From contig NZ_CP082944.1 in NCBI RefSeq assembly GCF_019933155.2, positions 1,552,001 through 1,616,000 on the forward strand: a stretch of DNA of 64,000 bases. The letters run 5' to 3'. The DNA is from Metabacillus dongyingensis. Its GTDB lineage: Bacteria > Bacillota > Bacilli > Bacillales > Bacillaceae. Each line of letters starts with the position of its first letter. The stretch's first letter is position 1. Shown one piece after another: positions 51,187 through 59,498 of this stretch. A model generated the notes under the pieces. That model saw only the letters and a program-made list of their open reading frames with translations, made no database searches and had not been told where the DNA came from. The position numbers and the translations under genes were made by a program.

Positions 51187-52128
51187 ATGACGCAGTATGC
51201 ACTTGAAGTGCAGTCTCTGACAAAGAAGATCGGCAAAAAAACAATCGTGGATGATGTCAGCTTTCAAGTAGAAAAGGGAGAGATCTTTGGACTGCTTGGC
51301 CCTAATGGAGCCGGAAAAACAACAATCATCCGAATGATTGTCAGTCTGATTAACCGCACTGGCGGGAATGTCATCATCAATGGCCATAATCTCGATGATT
51401 CCTTTAAGGAAGCGATGAGCGAGATTGGCGCAATCGTTGAGAACCCGGAATTTTACAAATATATGAGCGGATTAAAAAACATCCGTCATTATGAACGAAT
51501 GGCTGTAAAAGATATTTCAGAAAAACGCAGAAACGAAGTCATTGAACTTGTGGGACTTCAGCATGCGATGCATCAAAAGGTAAAAACATATTCTCTTGGT
51601 ATGCGCCAGCGTCTTGGAGTTGCGCAGTCATTATTACATAATCCCTCTGTTTTAATTTTTGACGAGCCCACAAATGGCCTTGATCCGCAGGGAATCAGAG
51701 AGTTCAGAGATTACTTGCGCAAACTTGCAGACGATGGGATCTCTGTACTTGTATCTTCTCATCTGCTTTCTGAGATGCAGCTGATGTGCGACCGGTTTGC
51801 GATTATTGAAAAAGGAAAATTGATTCATATCTCATCCATGCATGATTCAATGGAAGAAAGCAAAGAAATGACGCGTGAGGTTATTTTTGAAGTAAGCGAC
51901 AGCTCTGAGGCGGCCATTCTTATTAAAGAAAAAGGCTTATATGAAGGTGTAATTGAGGCAAATGGTGAGCAGCTTAAGCTTCATTTGGATAAGGAAAAGA
52001 CGATGGTCATCAATCAGCTGCTCGTTCAAAACGGAGTCGGCGTATACGGAATCGTAAGCCATAAAGCAACACTTGAAGACCGCTTTTTAGAGCTGACGAA
52101 CAAAGAGAAAAAGGAGCAAATGCAATGA
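51187..52128 (+). CDS. ABC transporter ATP-binding protein (BcrA-like)
   Basis: A 313-residue ATPase. Walker A GPNGAGKTTIIRM (about 37), Q-loop AIVENPEFYKYMSG, signature YSLGMRQRLGVAQSLL (about 137), Walker B VLIFDEPTNGLDPQGIREFR, H-loop VSSHLLSEMQLMCDR. The C-terminal 80 residues are an alpha-beta extension as in bacitracin/lantibiotic-immunity ATPases. ATG 51187 follows gaaaagagg. It ends overlapping the permease by 4 nt. Expected role: envelope-stress export or immunity. Confidence 0.92.
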   Translation: MTQYALEVQSLTKKIGKKTIVDDVSFQVEKGEIFGLLGPNGAGKTTIIRMIVSLINRTGGNVIINGHNLDDSFKEAMSEIGAIVENPEFYKYMSGLKNIRHYERMAVKDISEKRRNEVIELVGLQHAMHQKVKTYSLGMRQRLGVAQSLLHNPSVLIFDEPTNGLDPQGIREFRDYLRKLADDGISVLVSSHLLSEMQLMCDRFAIIEKGKLIHISSMHDSMEESKEMTREVIFEVSDSSEAAILIKEKGLYEGVIEANGEQLKLHLDKEKTMVINQLLVQNGVGVYGIVSHKATLEDRFLELTNKEKKEQMQ

Positions 52129-53081
52129 TTGGACTAATACAAAATGAATGGATGAAAATCTTTTCGAAAGTGTCCAGCTGGATATATCTTATATTAATAG
52201 TAATTATCGTATCCGGCGCTGCTTTTATTGATTATAAGTTTACAGAAAAGCCAAGCGAAGACTGGCGTCAGGATGTTCAAGCAGACATCACTCAGCTGCA
52301 AAAGGGAATGAAAGAGCTGCCTGAAGAAGAACGGGAATGGCAGCAAATGCAAATCGACGAAAAGCAGTTGTATTTGCAGGAAGATATAAATCCAAGTGCC
52401 AAGAGCACGTGGCATTTTCTGAATAATATCGTCTTTATGATCACTTCTGTCGTCACATTGTTTGCCGTTATTGTGTGCAGCGCCAACGTTGCTTCTGAAT
52501 TTTCGGACGGCACCATTAAACAGCTTCTGATCAGGCCGCATAGAAGATGGAAGGTATTGCTTTCAAAATATATCGCAGCGACGCTTTATTCGCTTCTTCT
52601 TTTGCTCGTGCTGCTGACTGCCGGTTATTTAGCAGGTCTAATCTTGTTTGGAGCAGGCGACTTTAGTGAAAGAATGTTTGAGATTTCGATGGAAGGTCAA
52701 ATGAATCCTGAAAATATCGTCGCTGTAGGCGATCAAACTGTGCTGAAGCTGCTTTATTTCCTGCCAAGTTTATTCATCGTGACGGCGATTGCTTTTATGC
52801 TGTCGACTTTATTTAAAAGTCAGGCGCTTGCCGTCGGCATCGGGATCTTTGTCCTCTTTTTCTCATCGACAATCGGAAGCGTCATTCTTTTCGTAGCTGA
52901 AAAATACACATGGACGAAATTTTTAATTTTTCCGCACATGGATTTGACCGTATATGCATATCAGGATAAAATCCTTGAGACAATTACGCTGCCAATCTCC
53001 TTGCTGATTTTGGCCATCTATTATGCGGTATTCATGACGGTGACGTTCATTTATTTCCAGAAAAGAGATATTAGCATATAA
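52125..53081 (+). CDS. ABC-2 type permease partner of the BcrA-like ATPase
   Basis: A 318-residue membrane protein with six hydrophobic segments: a first helix (IYLILIVIIVSGAAF), a large extracytoplasmic loop (about residues 40-95, rich in Gln/Glu), then five more. Segments SANVASEFSDGTIKQLLIRPHRRW in part are typical of ABC-2 permeases. ATG 52125 overlaps the ATPase stop by 4 nt. It ends before a stem at 53088. Confidence 0.9.
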   Translation: MIGLIQNEWMKIFSKVSSWIYLILIVIIVSGAAFIDYKFTEKPSEDWRQDVQADITQLQKGMKELPEEEREWQQMQIDEKQLYLQEDINPSAKSTWHFLNNIVFMITSVVTLFAVIVCSANVASEFSDGTIKQLLIRPHRRWKVLLSKYIAATLYSLLLLLVLLTAGYLAGLILFGAGDFSERMFEISMEGQMNPENIVAVGDQTVLKLLYFLPSLFIVTAIAFMLSTLFKSQALAVGIGIFVLFFSSTIGSVILFVAEKYTWTKFLIFPHMDLTVYAYQDKILETITLPISLLILAIYYAVFMTVTFIYFQKRDISI

Positions 53082-53087
53082 TTTGCC

Positions 53088-53124
53088 ACCAAAAAAGAAT
53101 CAATTCGTTTGGTTCTTTTTTGGT
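53088..53124 (+). terminator. Terminator of ABC transporter operon
   Basis: ACCAAAAAAGAA (53088-53099) pairs with TTCTTTTTTGGT (53113-53124), T-rich 3' side. Confidence 0.75.
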
Positions 53125-53182
53125 TTATGGAGTAAAATAGAGGACAGACAAGAGTGGAGAAGAAATCAGGAGGAAAAACATC

Positions 53183-54022
53183 GTGCACAGAAACCAGAAA
53201 TTCTATAATTATTTGCAGCAGCGGGCGCATCATTTAACAGAAGAGTGGTATGAGTCCCTCGATAAATCGAAAACAGGCGGAGTGTACACATCGAATGATC
53301 CTGAAGTCATTAAAGAGCTGAAGGCGCAAAACCAGGAATTTCATAAGAGATTTATTCAGGTATTTGCCGAGGAAGACATTAATTTTATGGAGCTTTTTGA
53401 AGAATGGATCGAGAAAATCGCTAAGGACGGTGAGCATTTAAATACTCCGATCCAGTTTATTATTAAAGAATTTATGAGAACGAGAAGTCAGTATTTAGAT
53501 GAAGTATGTACATTTGCAGGTCTGTATCCGGATGAATACTCACAAGAGCAGATTAATGCCTGGAAGGATTTAATCGTCAGAGCACATGACAGAGTCATTT
53601 TTCATTACGTTGATGAAACACAAAAAACAGCTGACCGTCAATTAAAAGCTCAACAGGAAATGATTTATGAGCTCAGTTCGCCTGTTATCAAACTTCAAGA
53701 TGATACTGCCTTGCTTCCGCTTGTTGGAGATATTGACACAGCACGGGCTAAAATGGTCCTAGAAAATACATTAAAACAATGTTCCGAAAAAAGGGTTTCT
53801 CATTTGTTTATTGATCTATCAGGAGTGGTTATGATTGATACAATGGTAGCGCATCAAATTTTTCAATTGATTGATGCGTTGAATCTTATTGGGATTAAGA
53901 CAACCTTATCAGGCATTCGCCCTGAAATTGCGCTTACTTCCATGCAGCTTGGTCTTTCATTTGACAATATTTCAATTAAATCAACGTTATCTCAAGCTCT
54001 TGCTTCTAAGCCTGATAAATAA
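53183..54022 (+). CDS. RsbR-like stressosome protein (RsbT co-antagonist, STAS domain)
   Basis: A 279-residue protein. The N-terminal 150 residues form a helical RsbRD-type (globin-like) sensor. The C-terminal STAS domain begins about 165 (SSPVIKLQDDTALLPLVGDI) and contains LFIDLSGVVMIDTMVAHQIF, where the Thr after Asp corresponds to the phosphorylatable site of RsbR/RsbS-type proteins. GTG 53183 follows caggagg. It is a regulator of the general stress response in the family; a second copy lies at 61787. Confidence 0.88.
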   Translation: MHRNQKFYNYLQQRAHHLTEEWYESLDKSKTGGVYTSNDPEVIKELKAQNQEFHKRFIQVFAEEDINFMELFEEWIEKIAKDGEHLNTPIQFIIKEFMRTRSQYLDEVCTFAGLYPDEYSQEQINAWKDLIVRAHDRVIFHYVDETQKTADRQLKAQQEMIYELSSPVIKLQDDTALLPLVGDIDTARAKMVLENTLKQCSEKRVSHLFIDLSGVVMIDTMVAHQIFQLIDALNLIGIKTTLSGIRPEIALTSMQLGLSFDNISIKSTLSQALASKPDK

Positions 54023-54125
54023 TATTGGTGTTCAGGTTTACAGATTTATGGCCATAAAATGTATCCTATCAACGAAGTGTGTTGTGGTGTCTTTCTATTG
54101 ATATAGGCCCATTAAGGGGTAATGA

Positions 54126-54698
54126 ATGTTGAATCAAAAAATTTTGCAGCTTACAAAAGAATTACAGCTATCATCCGGCGGTCATATCTTTTATTATTTT
54201 CATGATGAACAAAAATATATTGAAAATACGGTTTCCTATATTCATGCTGGCATTGAACAAGGGGATTGTGTTCTTATTATTGAAAATGAAAGAATATTTC
54301 CTTCTGTATACAAGAAAATGCAAAGTCTTTTGACAGAAGAACAGCTTACTATGATCCATTATATAAATAATTTTGATTTCTACTGTTTGAATGGTGATTT
54401 CCATTCTGAAACAATAATAGATTATTTTTCTTCTATTTTAGATCCATATCTTACAAAAAATATTTCTGTCCGGACTTGGGCACATGTAGAATGGGGAAAT
54501 ACAGGAGAAATAACGGATCTAATCGGAGATTTTGAAAATAAGGCAAATAAAGCAGTATCTTCATTGGAACTAATCTCAGTGTGTGCCTATGATGCAGACA
54601 GAGTGCCTGACTCGCTTAAGGAATCATTATTGAGGTCTCACGAAATTCTAATGACGGATGAAGAAATCAAGAAGCAGACTATAGAACAAGAAAAATAA
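54126..54698 (+). CDS. MEDS-domain sensor protein
   Basis: A 190-residue cytoplasmic protein with a MEDS (DcmR-type sensory) fold: GGHIFYYFHDEQKYIENTVS (about 18-37), YIHAGIEQGDCVLIIENERI, then NISVRTWAHVEWG and SLELISVCAYDADRVPDSLK. Such domains occur alone or with kinases and PAS domains in stress or differentiation control. ATG 54126 follows ttaagggg. It shares orientation with the RsbR-like gene, 103 bp downstream of it. Confidence 0.82.
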   Translation: MLNQKILQLTKELQLSSGGHIFYYFHDEQKYIENTVSYIHAGIEQGDCVLIIENERIFPSVYKKMQSLLTEEQLTMIHYINNFDFYCLNGDFHSETIIDYFSSILDPYLTKNISVRTWAHVEWGNTGEITDLIGDFENKANKAVSSLELISVCAYDADRVPDSLKESLLRSHEILMTDEEIKKQTIEQEK

Positions 54699-54711
54699 AA
54701 TCGTTTTATGT

Positions 54712-54744
54712 AAGAGCGAAGAGAAAATCTTCGCTCTTATTTTT
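54712..54744. terminator. Bidirectional terminator between MEDS gene and the membrane-anchored protein
   Basis: AAGAGCGAAGA (54712-54722), loop GAAAA, TCTTCGCTCTT (54728-54738), T run. The stop of the minus-strand gene overlaps its last bases. Confidence 0.9.
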
Positions 54745-55147
54745 TGTATTCAACTGCCGCAGTTTCAATTTTAGCTAAAATCGTTGTTATTTTTCCGTTC
54801 AGGTCTTTTTCTTTGACGGGTATCACACGCCACCCTTGTTTATCGAGGTACTTCCTTTTTTTAAAATCCTCAATTTTGTCGGTTTCACAGACGCAGCGCA
54901 GAGCAATCCGATAATATGGGAGAACTAAATCCAGTGTATACGGTCCGCATTTTTCTTTAACCCTTACATAATAGCCATTGTTGCGGAGCGTATCATAAAG
55001 CCTTCGCTGCATCCTGTTTTCACATTTCTGATATTGATTCAGAAAGATAGCTGGGTCAGAACTTACATGAAGATAAAAGAGCACAATTAATAATGGCAGC
55101 CATAAAAAGAATATGAATAAAAGCGTAACCTGTGTCATGCTTATCAC
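54737..55147 (-). CDS. Membrane-anchored protein with a nuclease-like C-terminal fold
   Basis: A 136-residue protein. Residues 7-27 form a membrane helix (VTLLFIFFLWLPLLIVLFYL), followed by NQYQKCENRMQRRLYDTLRN and YTLDLVLPYYRIALRCVCET, then KKRKYLDKQGWRVIPVKEKD. The order LDLVLP...IALRC...KxxYLxxxGWRVIP resembles DUF2726/DUF559-like PD-(D/E)XK proteins, but the acidic residue normally after IAL is absent (Arg-Cys). Nuclease activity is therefore doubtful. Start at 55147 follows agaggtgat on the minus strand. Confidence 0.65.
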   Translation of the reverse strand: MISMTQVTLLFIFFLWLPLLIVLFYLHVSSDPAIFLNQYQKCENRMQRRLYDTLRNNGYYVRVKEKCGPYTLDLVLPYYRIALRCVCETDKIEDFKKRKYLDKQGWRVIPVKEKDLNGKITTILAKIETAAVEYKK

Positions 55148-55316
55148 CTCTGTCCATTAGCTTTTGCAAGTCAGGTGTGATCCATTCTTTTTAGAGTTGG
55201 TGGAAAATAATGCAAGCATTCATGATAAAATAAAATAAAGCAGCTGCCAAACCTGTAATGAAAAGCACAAAACTTCTTTTCTTATTGTAAAAGCAGGAAA
55301 GCAGGAGCAAGAAAGC

Positions 55317-55346
55317 TTCAATTTAAAGCAGTCAAGCGTGTATAAT
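55317..55346 (+). promoter_or_regulatory. SigA-type promoter of luciferase-like gene
   Basis: TTCAAT (55317-55322), 18-bp spacer, perfect TATAAT (55341-55346). It rules out the upstream in-frame GTG at 55338 as start. Confidence 0.75.
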
Positions 55347-55379
55347 AGAAGCATCAAAATCCAGAAAGAAGTGGAAGCT

Positions 55380-56384
55380 TTGAAGCTGAGTATTCTAGAT
55401 CAGGCGCCGATTGCAAGCGGTGCAACCCCGCAGAACGCGCTGCAGGAATCATTGAAGCTTGCACAGCTCGCCGAAAAAACAGGTTATACTCGTTATTGGA
55501 TAGCCGAGCATCATGATATGCCCGGGCTGGCATGTCCTGCGCCGGAAGTGATGCTGAGCTATATTGGTGCGGGGACAAGCACAATCCGGATCGGGGCTGG
55601 TGCGATCTTATTGCCGCATTACAAACCGTACAAAGTGGTGGAAACGTTTCATTTGCTTGCCTCTCTTTTTCCGGGAAGAATCGATCTGGGAATTGGACGG
55701 GCCCCTGGCGGATCAGCTGAAGCAACGATGGCGCTGTCTGATAATTTCCTTGAAAACGTAAGGACAATGCCGCAAAAATTGAAGGAGCTGCTCCGCTTTT
55801 TACATAGTGATTTTCCAGATGAGAATATGTTCTCGAAAATTAAGGCATCGCCCATTCCAGCAGAGCCTCCTGAAGTTTGGCTTCTCGGGACAAGTGAAAA
55901 AAGCGGAAAGCTTGCTGCTCAGACAGGAATAGCATACGCATTCGGCCAGTTTATGAGTGATAAGGACGGGGCGGAAATTCTGAAAGGTTACCGTACCCAC
56001 TTTCAGCCGAAATATGAACTAAAGCAGCCCAAATCCATTCTGACCGTAAATGCCGTTTGTGCAGAAACAACAGAAAAAGCAAAAGAAATGGCATTGAGTG
56101 CTCATCTTTGGAGAATTCAGCAGTTCCAAGGGATAACATCCGGCATTCCATCAATAGACGAGGCAAAAGCTTACAAATACAAACCTGAAGAACGGGAAAT
56201 GATTGAGGCAGCGGAAAAAAAGATGGTGATCGGAAATCCGTCTGAAGTTCGGAAGCAGCTTTTGGACATCGCAAGAAAGTACGGTGCGGACGAGCTGATG
56301 ATTGTTACGATTATCCATAGCTACGATGACCGTCTCAAATCTTATGAATTAATTGCAAATGAAATGGGAGAGATGATGAAATGA
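55380..56384 (+). CDS. Luciferase-like (LLM) flavin-dependent oxidoreductase, MsnO8 type
   Basis: A 334-residue flavoenzyme. It opens MKLSILDQAPIASGATPQNA, then RYWIAEHHDMPGLACPAPEV and RIGAGAILLPHYKPYKVVET, the standard MsnO8-like blocks; GRIDLGIGRAPGG follows about residue 100. TTG 55380 is favoured because gaagtgg lies upstream and the conserved K-L-S-I-L-D starts there; an in-frame GTG at 55338 lies inside the -10 box. The stop overlaps the cyclophilin start by 4 nt. The substrate is unknown. Confidence 0.88.
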   Translation: MKLSILDQAPIASGATPQNALQESLKLAQLAEKTGYTRYWIAEHHDMPGLACPAPEVMLSYIGAGTSTIRIGAGAILLPHYKPYKVVETFHLLASLFPGRIDLGIGRAPGGSAEATMALSDNFLENVRTMPQKLKELLRFLHSDFPDENMFSKIKASPIPAEPPEVWLLGTSEKSGKLAAQTGIAYAFGQFMSDKDGAEILKGYRTHFQPKYELKQPKSILTVNAVCAETTEKAKEMALSAHLWRIQQFQGITSGIPSIDEAKAYKYKPEEREMIEAAEKKMVIGNPSEVRKQLLDIARKYGADELMIVTIIHSYDDRLKSYELIANEMGEMMK

Positions 56385-57004
56385 AGAAATTAGGATTTGT
56401 ACTAATGACGCTGCTTTTACTATTAATGGCAGCATGCGGCAATGAAGCAGATGATCAAGGTTCTGATAAACCGGCAAAGAAGGTTGAAAAAAATCCAGTT
56501 GTCACAATTACAATGGAAAACGATAAGCAAATCAAAGTTGAGCTGTATCCGGAGATTGCCCCCAACACGGTGGCTAACTTTATTTCGCTTATCAACGATA
56601 AATTTTATGACGGTTTGATTTTCCACCGTGTCATACCTGAATTCATGATCCAGGGCGGTGATCCTGAAGGAACTGGAACAGGTGGCCCGGACTACGCTAT
56701 TAAAGGGGAATTCAGTTCAAACGGATTTGAAAATCCGCTCAAGCATGAACGCGGAGTCATCTCAATGGCCCGTTCGCAGTCCCCTGACAGTGCAGGCTCC
56801 CAATTTTTCATCATGGTTGCTGACTACCCAAGCTTAGACGGCGAATATGCCGCTTTCGGAAAAGTAACAGAAGGCATGGATGCAGTAGATGAAATCGTAA
56901 GCGCAGAAACAAATGGAGAAAAGCCAGTTAAAGATCAAAAAATGAAAACCGTTACCGTCGATACATTTGGCGAGGATTACGGGAAGCCTGAAAAGGTGAA
57001 GTAG
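56381..57004 (+). CDS. Cyclophilin-type peptidyl-prolyl isomerase lipoprotein
   Basis: A 207-residue exported folding factor. Signal peptide MKKLGFVLMTLLLLLMAACG with lipobox MAAC (Cys about 19). The cyclophilin domain holds FHRVIPEFMIQGGDPEGTGT (catalytic Arg in FHR, about 87-106), MARSQSPDSAGSQFFIM (about 130) and YAAFGKVTEGMD. ATG 56381 overlaps the previous stop. It probably assists folding of secreted proteins at the outer membrane face. Confidence 0.92.
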   Translation: MKKLGFVLMTLLLLLMAACGNEADDQGSDKPAKKVEKNPVVTITMENDKQIKVELYPEIAPNTVANFISLINDKFYDGLIFHRVIPEFMIQGGDPEGTGTGGPDYAIKGEFSSNGFENPLKHERGVISMARSQSPDSAGSQFFIMVADYPSLDGEYAAFGKVTEGMDAVDEIVSAETNGEKPVKDQKMKTVTVDTFGEDYGKPEKVK

Positions 57005-57007
57005 AGG

Positions 57008-57036
57008 AAAGCAGCGGGAATCCGCTGCTTTTATTT
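57008..57036. terminator. Bidirectional terminator after cyclophilin gene
   Basis: AAAGCAGCGG (57008-57017), loop GAAT, CCGCTGCTTT (57022-57031), T-rich; it also ends the minus-strand gene that stops at 57031. Confidence 0.93.
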
Positions 57037-57243
57037 TGCTTTTTTAGGTTCCTTTTCTTCATACGGAGCTTCGTTTTTTGTCTCACTCATTGGTGTTTCA
57101 TTCGAATAAGTGCGGACAAGACCATTGTCAATATCGTTTGCAGGTGTATATTCATTGCTTGGCAGCTTGCGGTTTTTCTTGATGATTTTATAGAGAGAAA
57201 AAGTAATGAAACCAAGAATGACAGCGAGAAAGAAGATTTCCAT
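57031..57243 (-). CDS. Small single-helix membrane protein
   Basis: A 70-residue protein: helix EIFFLAVILGFITFSLYKII (residues 2-21), a short basic stretch KKNRK, then an acidic hydrophilic tail ending EEKEPKKAK. I do not recognise the family with confidence. Start at 57243 follows ggaggtgtcc on the minus strand, a good site, supporting a real gene. It lies convergent with the cyclophilin gene. Confidence 0.75.
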   Translation of the reverse strand: MEIFFLAVILGFITFSLYKIIKKNRKLPSNEYTPANDIDNGLVRTYSNETPMSETKNEAPYEEKEPKKAK

Positions 57244-57353
57244 TTGGACACCTCCGTTTGGTTATCCGTAAATATATATTTCTTTAGTCTATAAAGAGAA
57301 TCCTCCTTCTTCCATTCAAAGATGGAAATTTAATGAAAATATTCCAGATTTTA

Positions 57354-57382
57354 TTGCTTACCGCTTACACCTGTCATATAAT
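57354..57382 (+). promoter_or_regulatory. Promoter of ArsR-type gene, implying leaderless mRNA
   Basis: TTGCTT (57354-57359), 17-bp spacer, TATAAT (57377-57382). The ATG at 57391 is only 9 nt after the -10 box, where transcription should start. Confidence 0.7.
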
Positions 57383-57390
57383 TATTACAT

Positions 57391-57714
57391 ATGAAACAAC
57401 AATTAAATGGAGACCAATTATTAAAGGTTTTAGAGGCTCTTTCTAATCCTTACCGTCTAAAGATTTTGGCTGTCCTATATAAGGAGAGGCAGTACGTCAG
57501 CCAGCTTGCAAGGCAGCTCGGCATAAGCAGGCCGCTGCTTTATTTGCACCTTCAAAAACTCGAAGATGCCGAATTAATCAAAGGTCATCATGAAATCTCT
57601 GAAGTTGGAAAAGCGATGAAATATTTTGAGCTTATCCCTTTCTGTCTTCCAATCGATGAATCTATGATTGCCAGTGTGGCTGAAAGTGTGACGATAAAGA
57701 AGAAAAAGGAGTGA
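57391..57714 (+). CDS. ArsR-type winged-helix regulator
   Basis: A 107-residue DNA-binding protein: LLKVLEALSNPYRLKILAVL (about 9-28), then QYVSQLARQLGISRPLLYLH-LQKLEDAELI (about 34-65), the usual ArsR HTH and wing. No Cys metal site is visible; the C-terminus is Lys-rich. No ribosome site precedes ATG 57391, which follows the -10 box by 9 nt, so the mRNA may be leaderless. The downstream small membrane gene at 57755 is its probable operon partner. Confidence 0.88.
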   Translation: MKQQLNGDQLLKVLEALSNPYRLKILAVLYKERQYVSQLARQLGISRPLLYLHLQKLEDAELIKGHHEISEVGKAMKYFELIPFCLPIDESMIASVAESVTIKKKKE

Positions 57715-57754
57715 AGGATTTTTCTATTTAATAACGGAAACGGGGGTTGGAGAA

Positions 57755-57979
57755 GTGGAGATTTTGACTACTTTAGGACCAATTATAATCATGATTTTAA
57801 TGGTATCTGTTCCATTATTCGTGATCATTCGATTATTTCGGAGAATGGAAGCACGAGCTGAAGAAAGACTAAAATTAGATCGAGAGCAAATTTCTTTTCA
57901 AAAAAATCAACTGAAAGCCAGTCAGGAATTAAATAGACGTTTAACTAACATCGAAAACATGCTTAAAGAAGTTGAATAA
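57755..57979 (+). CDS. Small membrane protein with coiled-coil tail
   Basis: A 74-residue protein: helix LGPIIIMILMVSVPLFVIIR in residues 7-26, then a charged coiled-coil (RRMEARAEERLKLDREQISF to NIENMLKEVE). GTG 57755 follows gggttggag. Such proteins often accompany an ArsR-type gene in Bacillus, but I do not recognise a named family. It lies 40 bp after the regulator and before a strong bidirectional terminator. Confidence 0.75.
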   Translation: MEILTTLGPIIIMILMVSVPLFVIIRLFRRMEARAEERLKLDREQISFQKNQLKASQELNRRLTNIENMLKEVE

Positions 57980-57984
57980 ATAGA

Positions 57985-58026
57985 AAACCCACCCTTATGC
58001 CAAATGCAATAAGGGTGGGTTTTTTA
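57985..58026. terminator. Bidirectional terminator
   Basis: AAACCCACCCTTAT (57985-57998) pairs with ATAAGGGTGGGTTT (58009-58022), followed by T on the plus strand. It separates the small membrane gene from the convergent lactonase gene. Confidence 0.95.
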
Positions 58027-58028
58027 CT

Positions 58029-59078
58029 TTACTGATTCAGAAATTTCACACAAACCGGATCCGGAACCGTTATATCAGATTGAAGCAAAGTAAGTTTGCC
58101 TGTTTCCTGATCTCTTTCAAATAAAACAAGGCTGCTGCTTTCCTGGTTTGAGGCAATCAGAAATTTTTCTGTCGGATCAAGTGCGAAGTCACGCGGCCAG
58201 TTACCTTCTGTAGATGTGCGTTCAACAAATGTCAGCTCGCCGCTGTCGCTGTTTGTGCTGAATACGGCAATGCTGTCATGTCCGCGGTTGGCTGCATAAA
58301 CGAACCTTCCGTCAGAAGAAATGTGGATCGCGCTGCCTTGATTATTTTCAGTGAAATCATCGGGAATTGTTGAGATGTACTGTAATTCTGTAAAGCTGCC
58401 ATCTTCTTGGCTGTAAGCAAGAACGACAACTTCATTGCTCAGTTCGGTCATTAAATAAGCGATTTTTCCGTTCGGATGGAACGTCATATGTCTTGGGCCG
58501 CTTCCCGCATGTAAATGAAGGCTGTGTATTTCGTTTAATTCACCTTTGTTTAATTCGTAGGTATACAGTTTATCTGTTCCTAAGTCGATGGCAGCCACAT
58601 ATTTCTGGTCAGGAGTAAAGCCTGCATAATGGGCATGTGGTCCATCTTGTCTGTCTTTATTGGGTCCATCTCCTACATGCTTTTTAATAGAGAGAGAAGG
58701 ATAAAGAGTTTCGCTTTCAGTATTCATTTCATACGATTCAATCGTGCCGTTATGATAATTGGCCGAAACAACAAATTGATTTTCGTCATTCACACTGACA
58801 TGACATGGAGAGGCGCCCCGCAGAAGCTGGCGGTTCAATTCCTTTAATTCGCCTGTTTCCGTATTTCTTGAGTAAGCAACTACGCCGCCTGCCTCTCCTT
58901 CTTTAGCAACAGCATAAACAAAGCGGTTGTCCTTGCTGAGGTTTAAGTATGTAGGGTTATCAAGTGCTGCAGCAACGCTGACTTCACCAAGTTTTTTAGC
59001 AGCTGTATCAAGTGTAAAAGAGTAAATACCTTTGCTGTCGCCTTTTGTATAAGTACCAATATAGCCAGTATACTTCAT
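58029..59078 (-). CDS. pgl: 6-phosphogluconolactonase, beta-propeller type
   Basis: A 349-residue cytoplasmic enzyme of the YkgB/YbhE type, converting 6-phosphogluconolactone to 6-phosphogluconate. Features: YIGTYTKGDSKGIYSFTLDT at the N-terminus, ASPCHVSVNDENQFVVSANY (about 89), HAHYAGFTPDQKYVAAIDLG (about 148), GSGPRHMTFHPNGKIAY (about 195) and NWPRDFALDPTEKFLIASNQ (about 297); these are repeated propeller blades. Start at 59078 follows aggaggaaaaaag on the minus strand. Confidence 0.92.
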   Translation of the reverse strand: MKYTGYIGTYTKGDSKGIYSFTLDTAAKKLGEVSVAAALDNPTYLNLSKDNRFVYAVAKEGEAGGVVAYSRNTETGELKELNRQLLRGASPCHVSVNDENQFVVSANYHNGTIESYEMNTESETLYPSLSIKKHVGDGPNKDRQDGPHAHYAGFTPDQKYVAAIDLGTDKLYTYELNKGELNEIHSLHLHAGSGPRHMTFHPNGKIAYLMTELSNEVVVLAYSQEDGSFTELQYISTIPDDFTENNQGSAIHISSDGRFVYAANRGHDSIAVFSTNSDSGELTFVERTSTEGNWPRDFALDPTEKFLIASNQESSSLVLFERDQETGKLTLLQSDITVPDPVCVKFLNQ

Positions 59079-59294
59079 CTTTTTTCCTCCTATTTAGTAG
59101 GTTTGCCTTTATTTTAGCACATGAAGCGCGTGAACTCTCATTTGAAAGGTCAGATATTCTTCCATACCCTCCCGGCTTGAAAAAAGAAACCCTTTTTCTT
59201 TAAATATATCCAGAAGCTATTCCAATCATTTCGGTACGCTTTGCAGTCGTTTTTTTTTTACAAACCTATCAATCGAGTATTACCAAGTCATGAG

Positions 59295-59320
59295 AGAATG
59301 CTGGAAGCATTCTTTTTTTT
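59295..59320 (+). terminator. Orphan terminator upstream of amino acid transporter operon
   Basis: AGAATGCT (59295-59302), loop GGA, AGCATTCT (59306-59313), then eight T. No plus-strand gene precedes it, so it may end a short untranslated RNA or attenuate a leader. Confidence 0.8.
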
Positions 59321-59351
59321 GTGTATTTTCAAACTATTAAAAAAATTTTTA

Positions 59352-59380
59352 TTGAAAAAAGATTCGACAACCAATATGAT
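59352..59380 (+). promoter_or_regulatory. SigA-type promoter of amino acid ABC transporter operon
   Basis: TTGAAA (59352-59357), 17-bp spacer, TATGAT (59375-59380), 119 bp before the ATG at 59499. Confidence 0.72.
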
Positions 59381-59498
59381 AATAAAAAATGCACTCATGT
59401 AATAAAAGGTAACATTTTGTTATTTTTTAGGAAAAAAGGAGGTGAAAAGCTAAGTTACTTGAACAAAAAGAAAACCATTAGAAAAGGGGAAAAATTCA

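Larger units (their letters stand above)
59079..59498. other. Intergenic region with orphan terminator and glutamine-type transporter promoter
   Basis: No gene. Plus-strand terminator at 59295-59320 with no upstream plus-strand gene, a SigA promoter at 59352-59380, and an unusually complete Shine-Dalgarno sequence (aaaggaggtga, about 59435) with no start codon at normal spacing. The last is noted as a finding. Confidence 0.65.

Noticed and set aside
55191..55310. Minus-strand hydrophobic frame of about 39 codons ending IFHQL-stop
   Set aside because: Only a TTG start without a ribosome site is available and it overlaps the promoter side of the luciferase-like gene; possible small membrane protein but unsupported.
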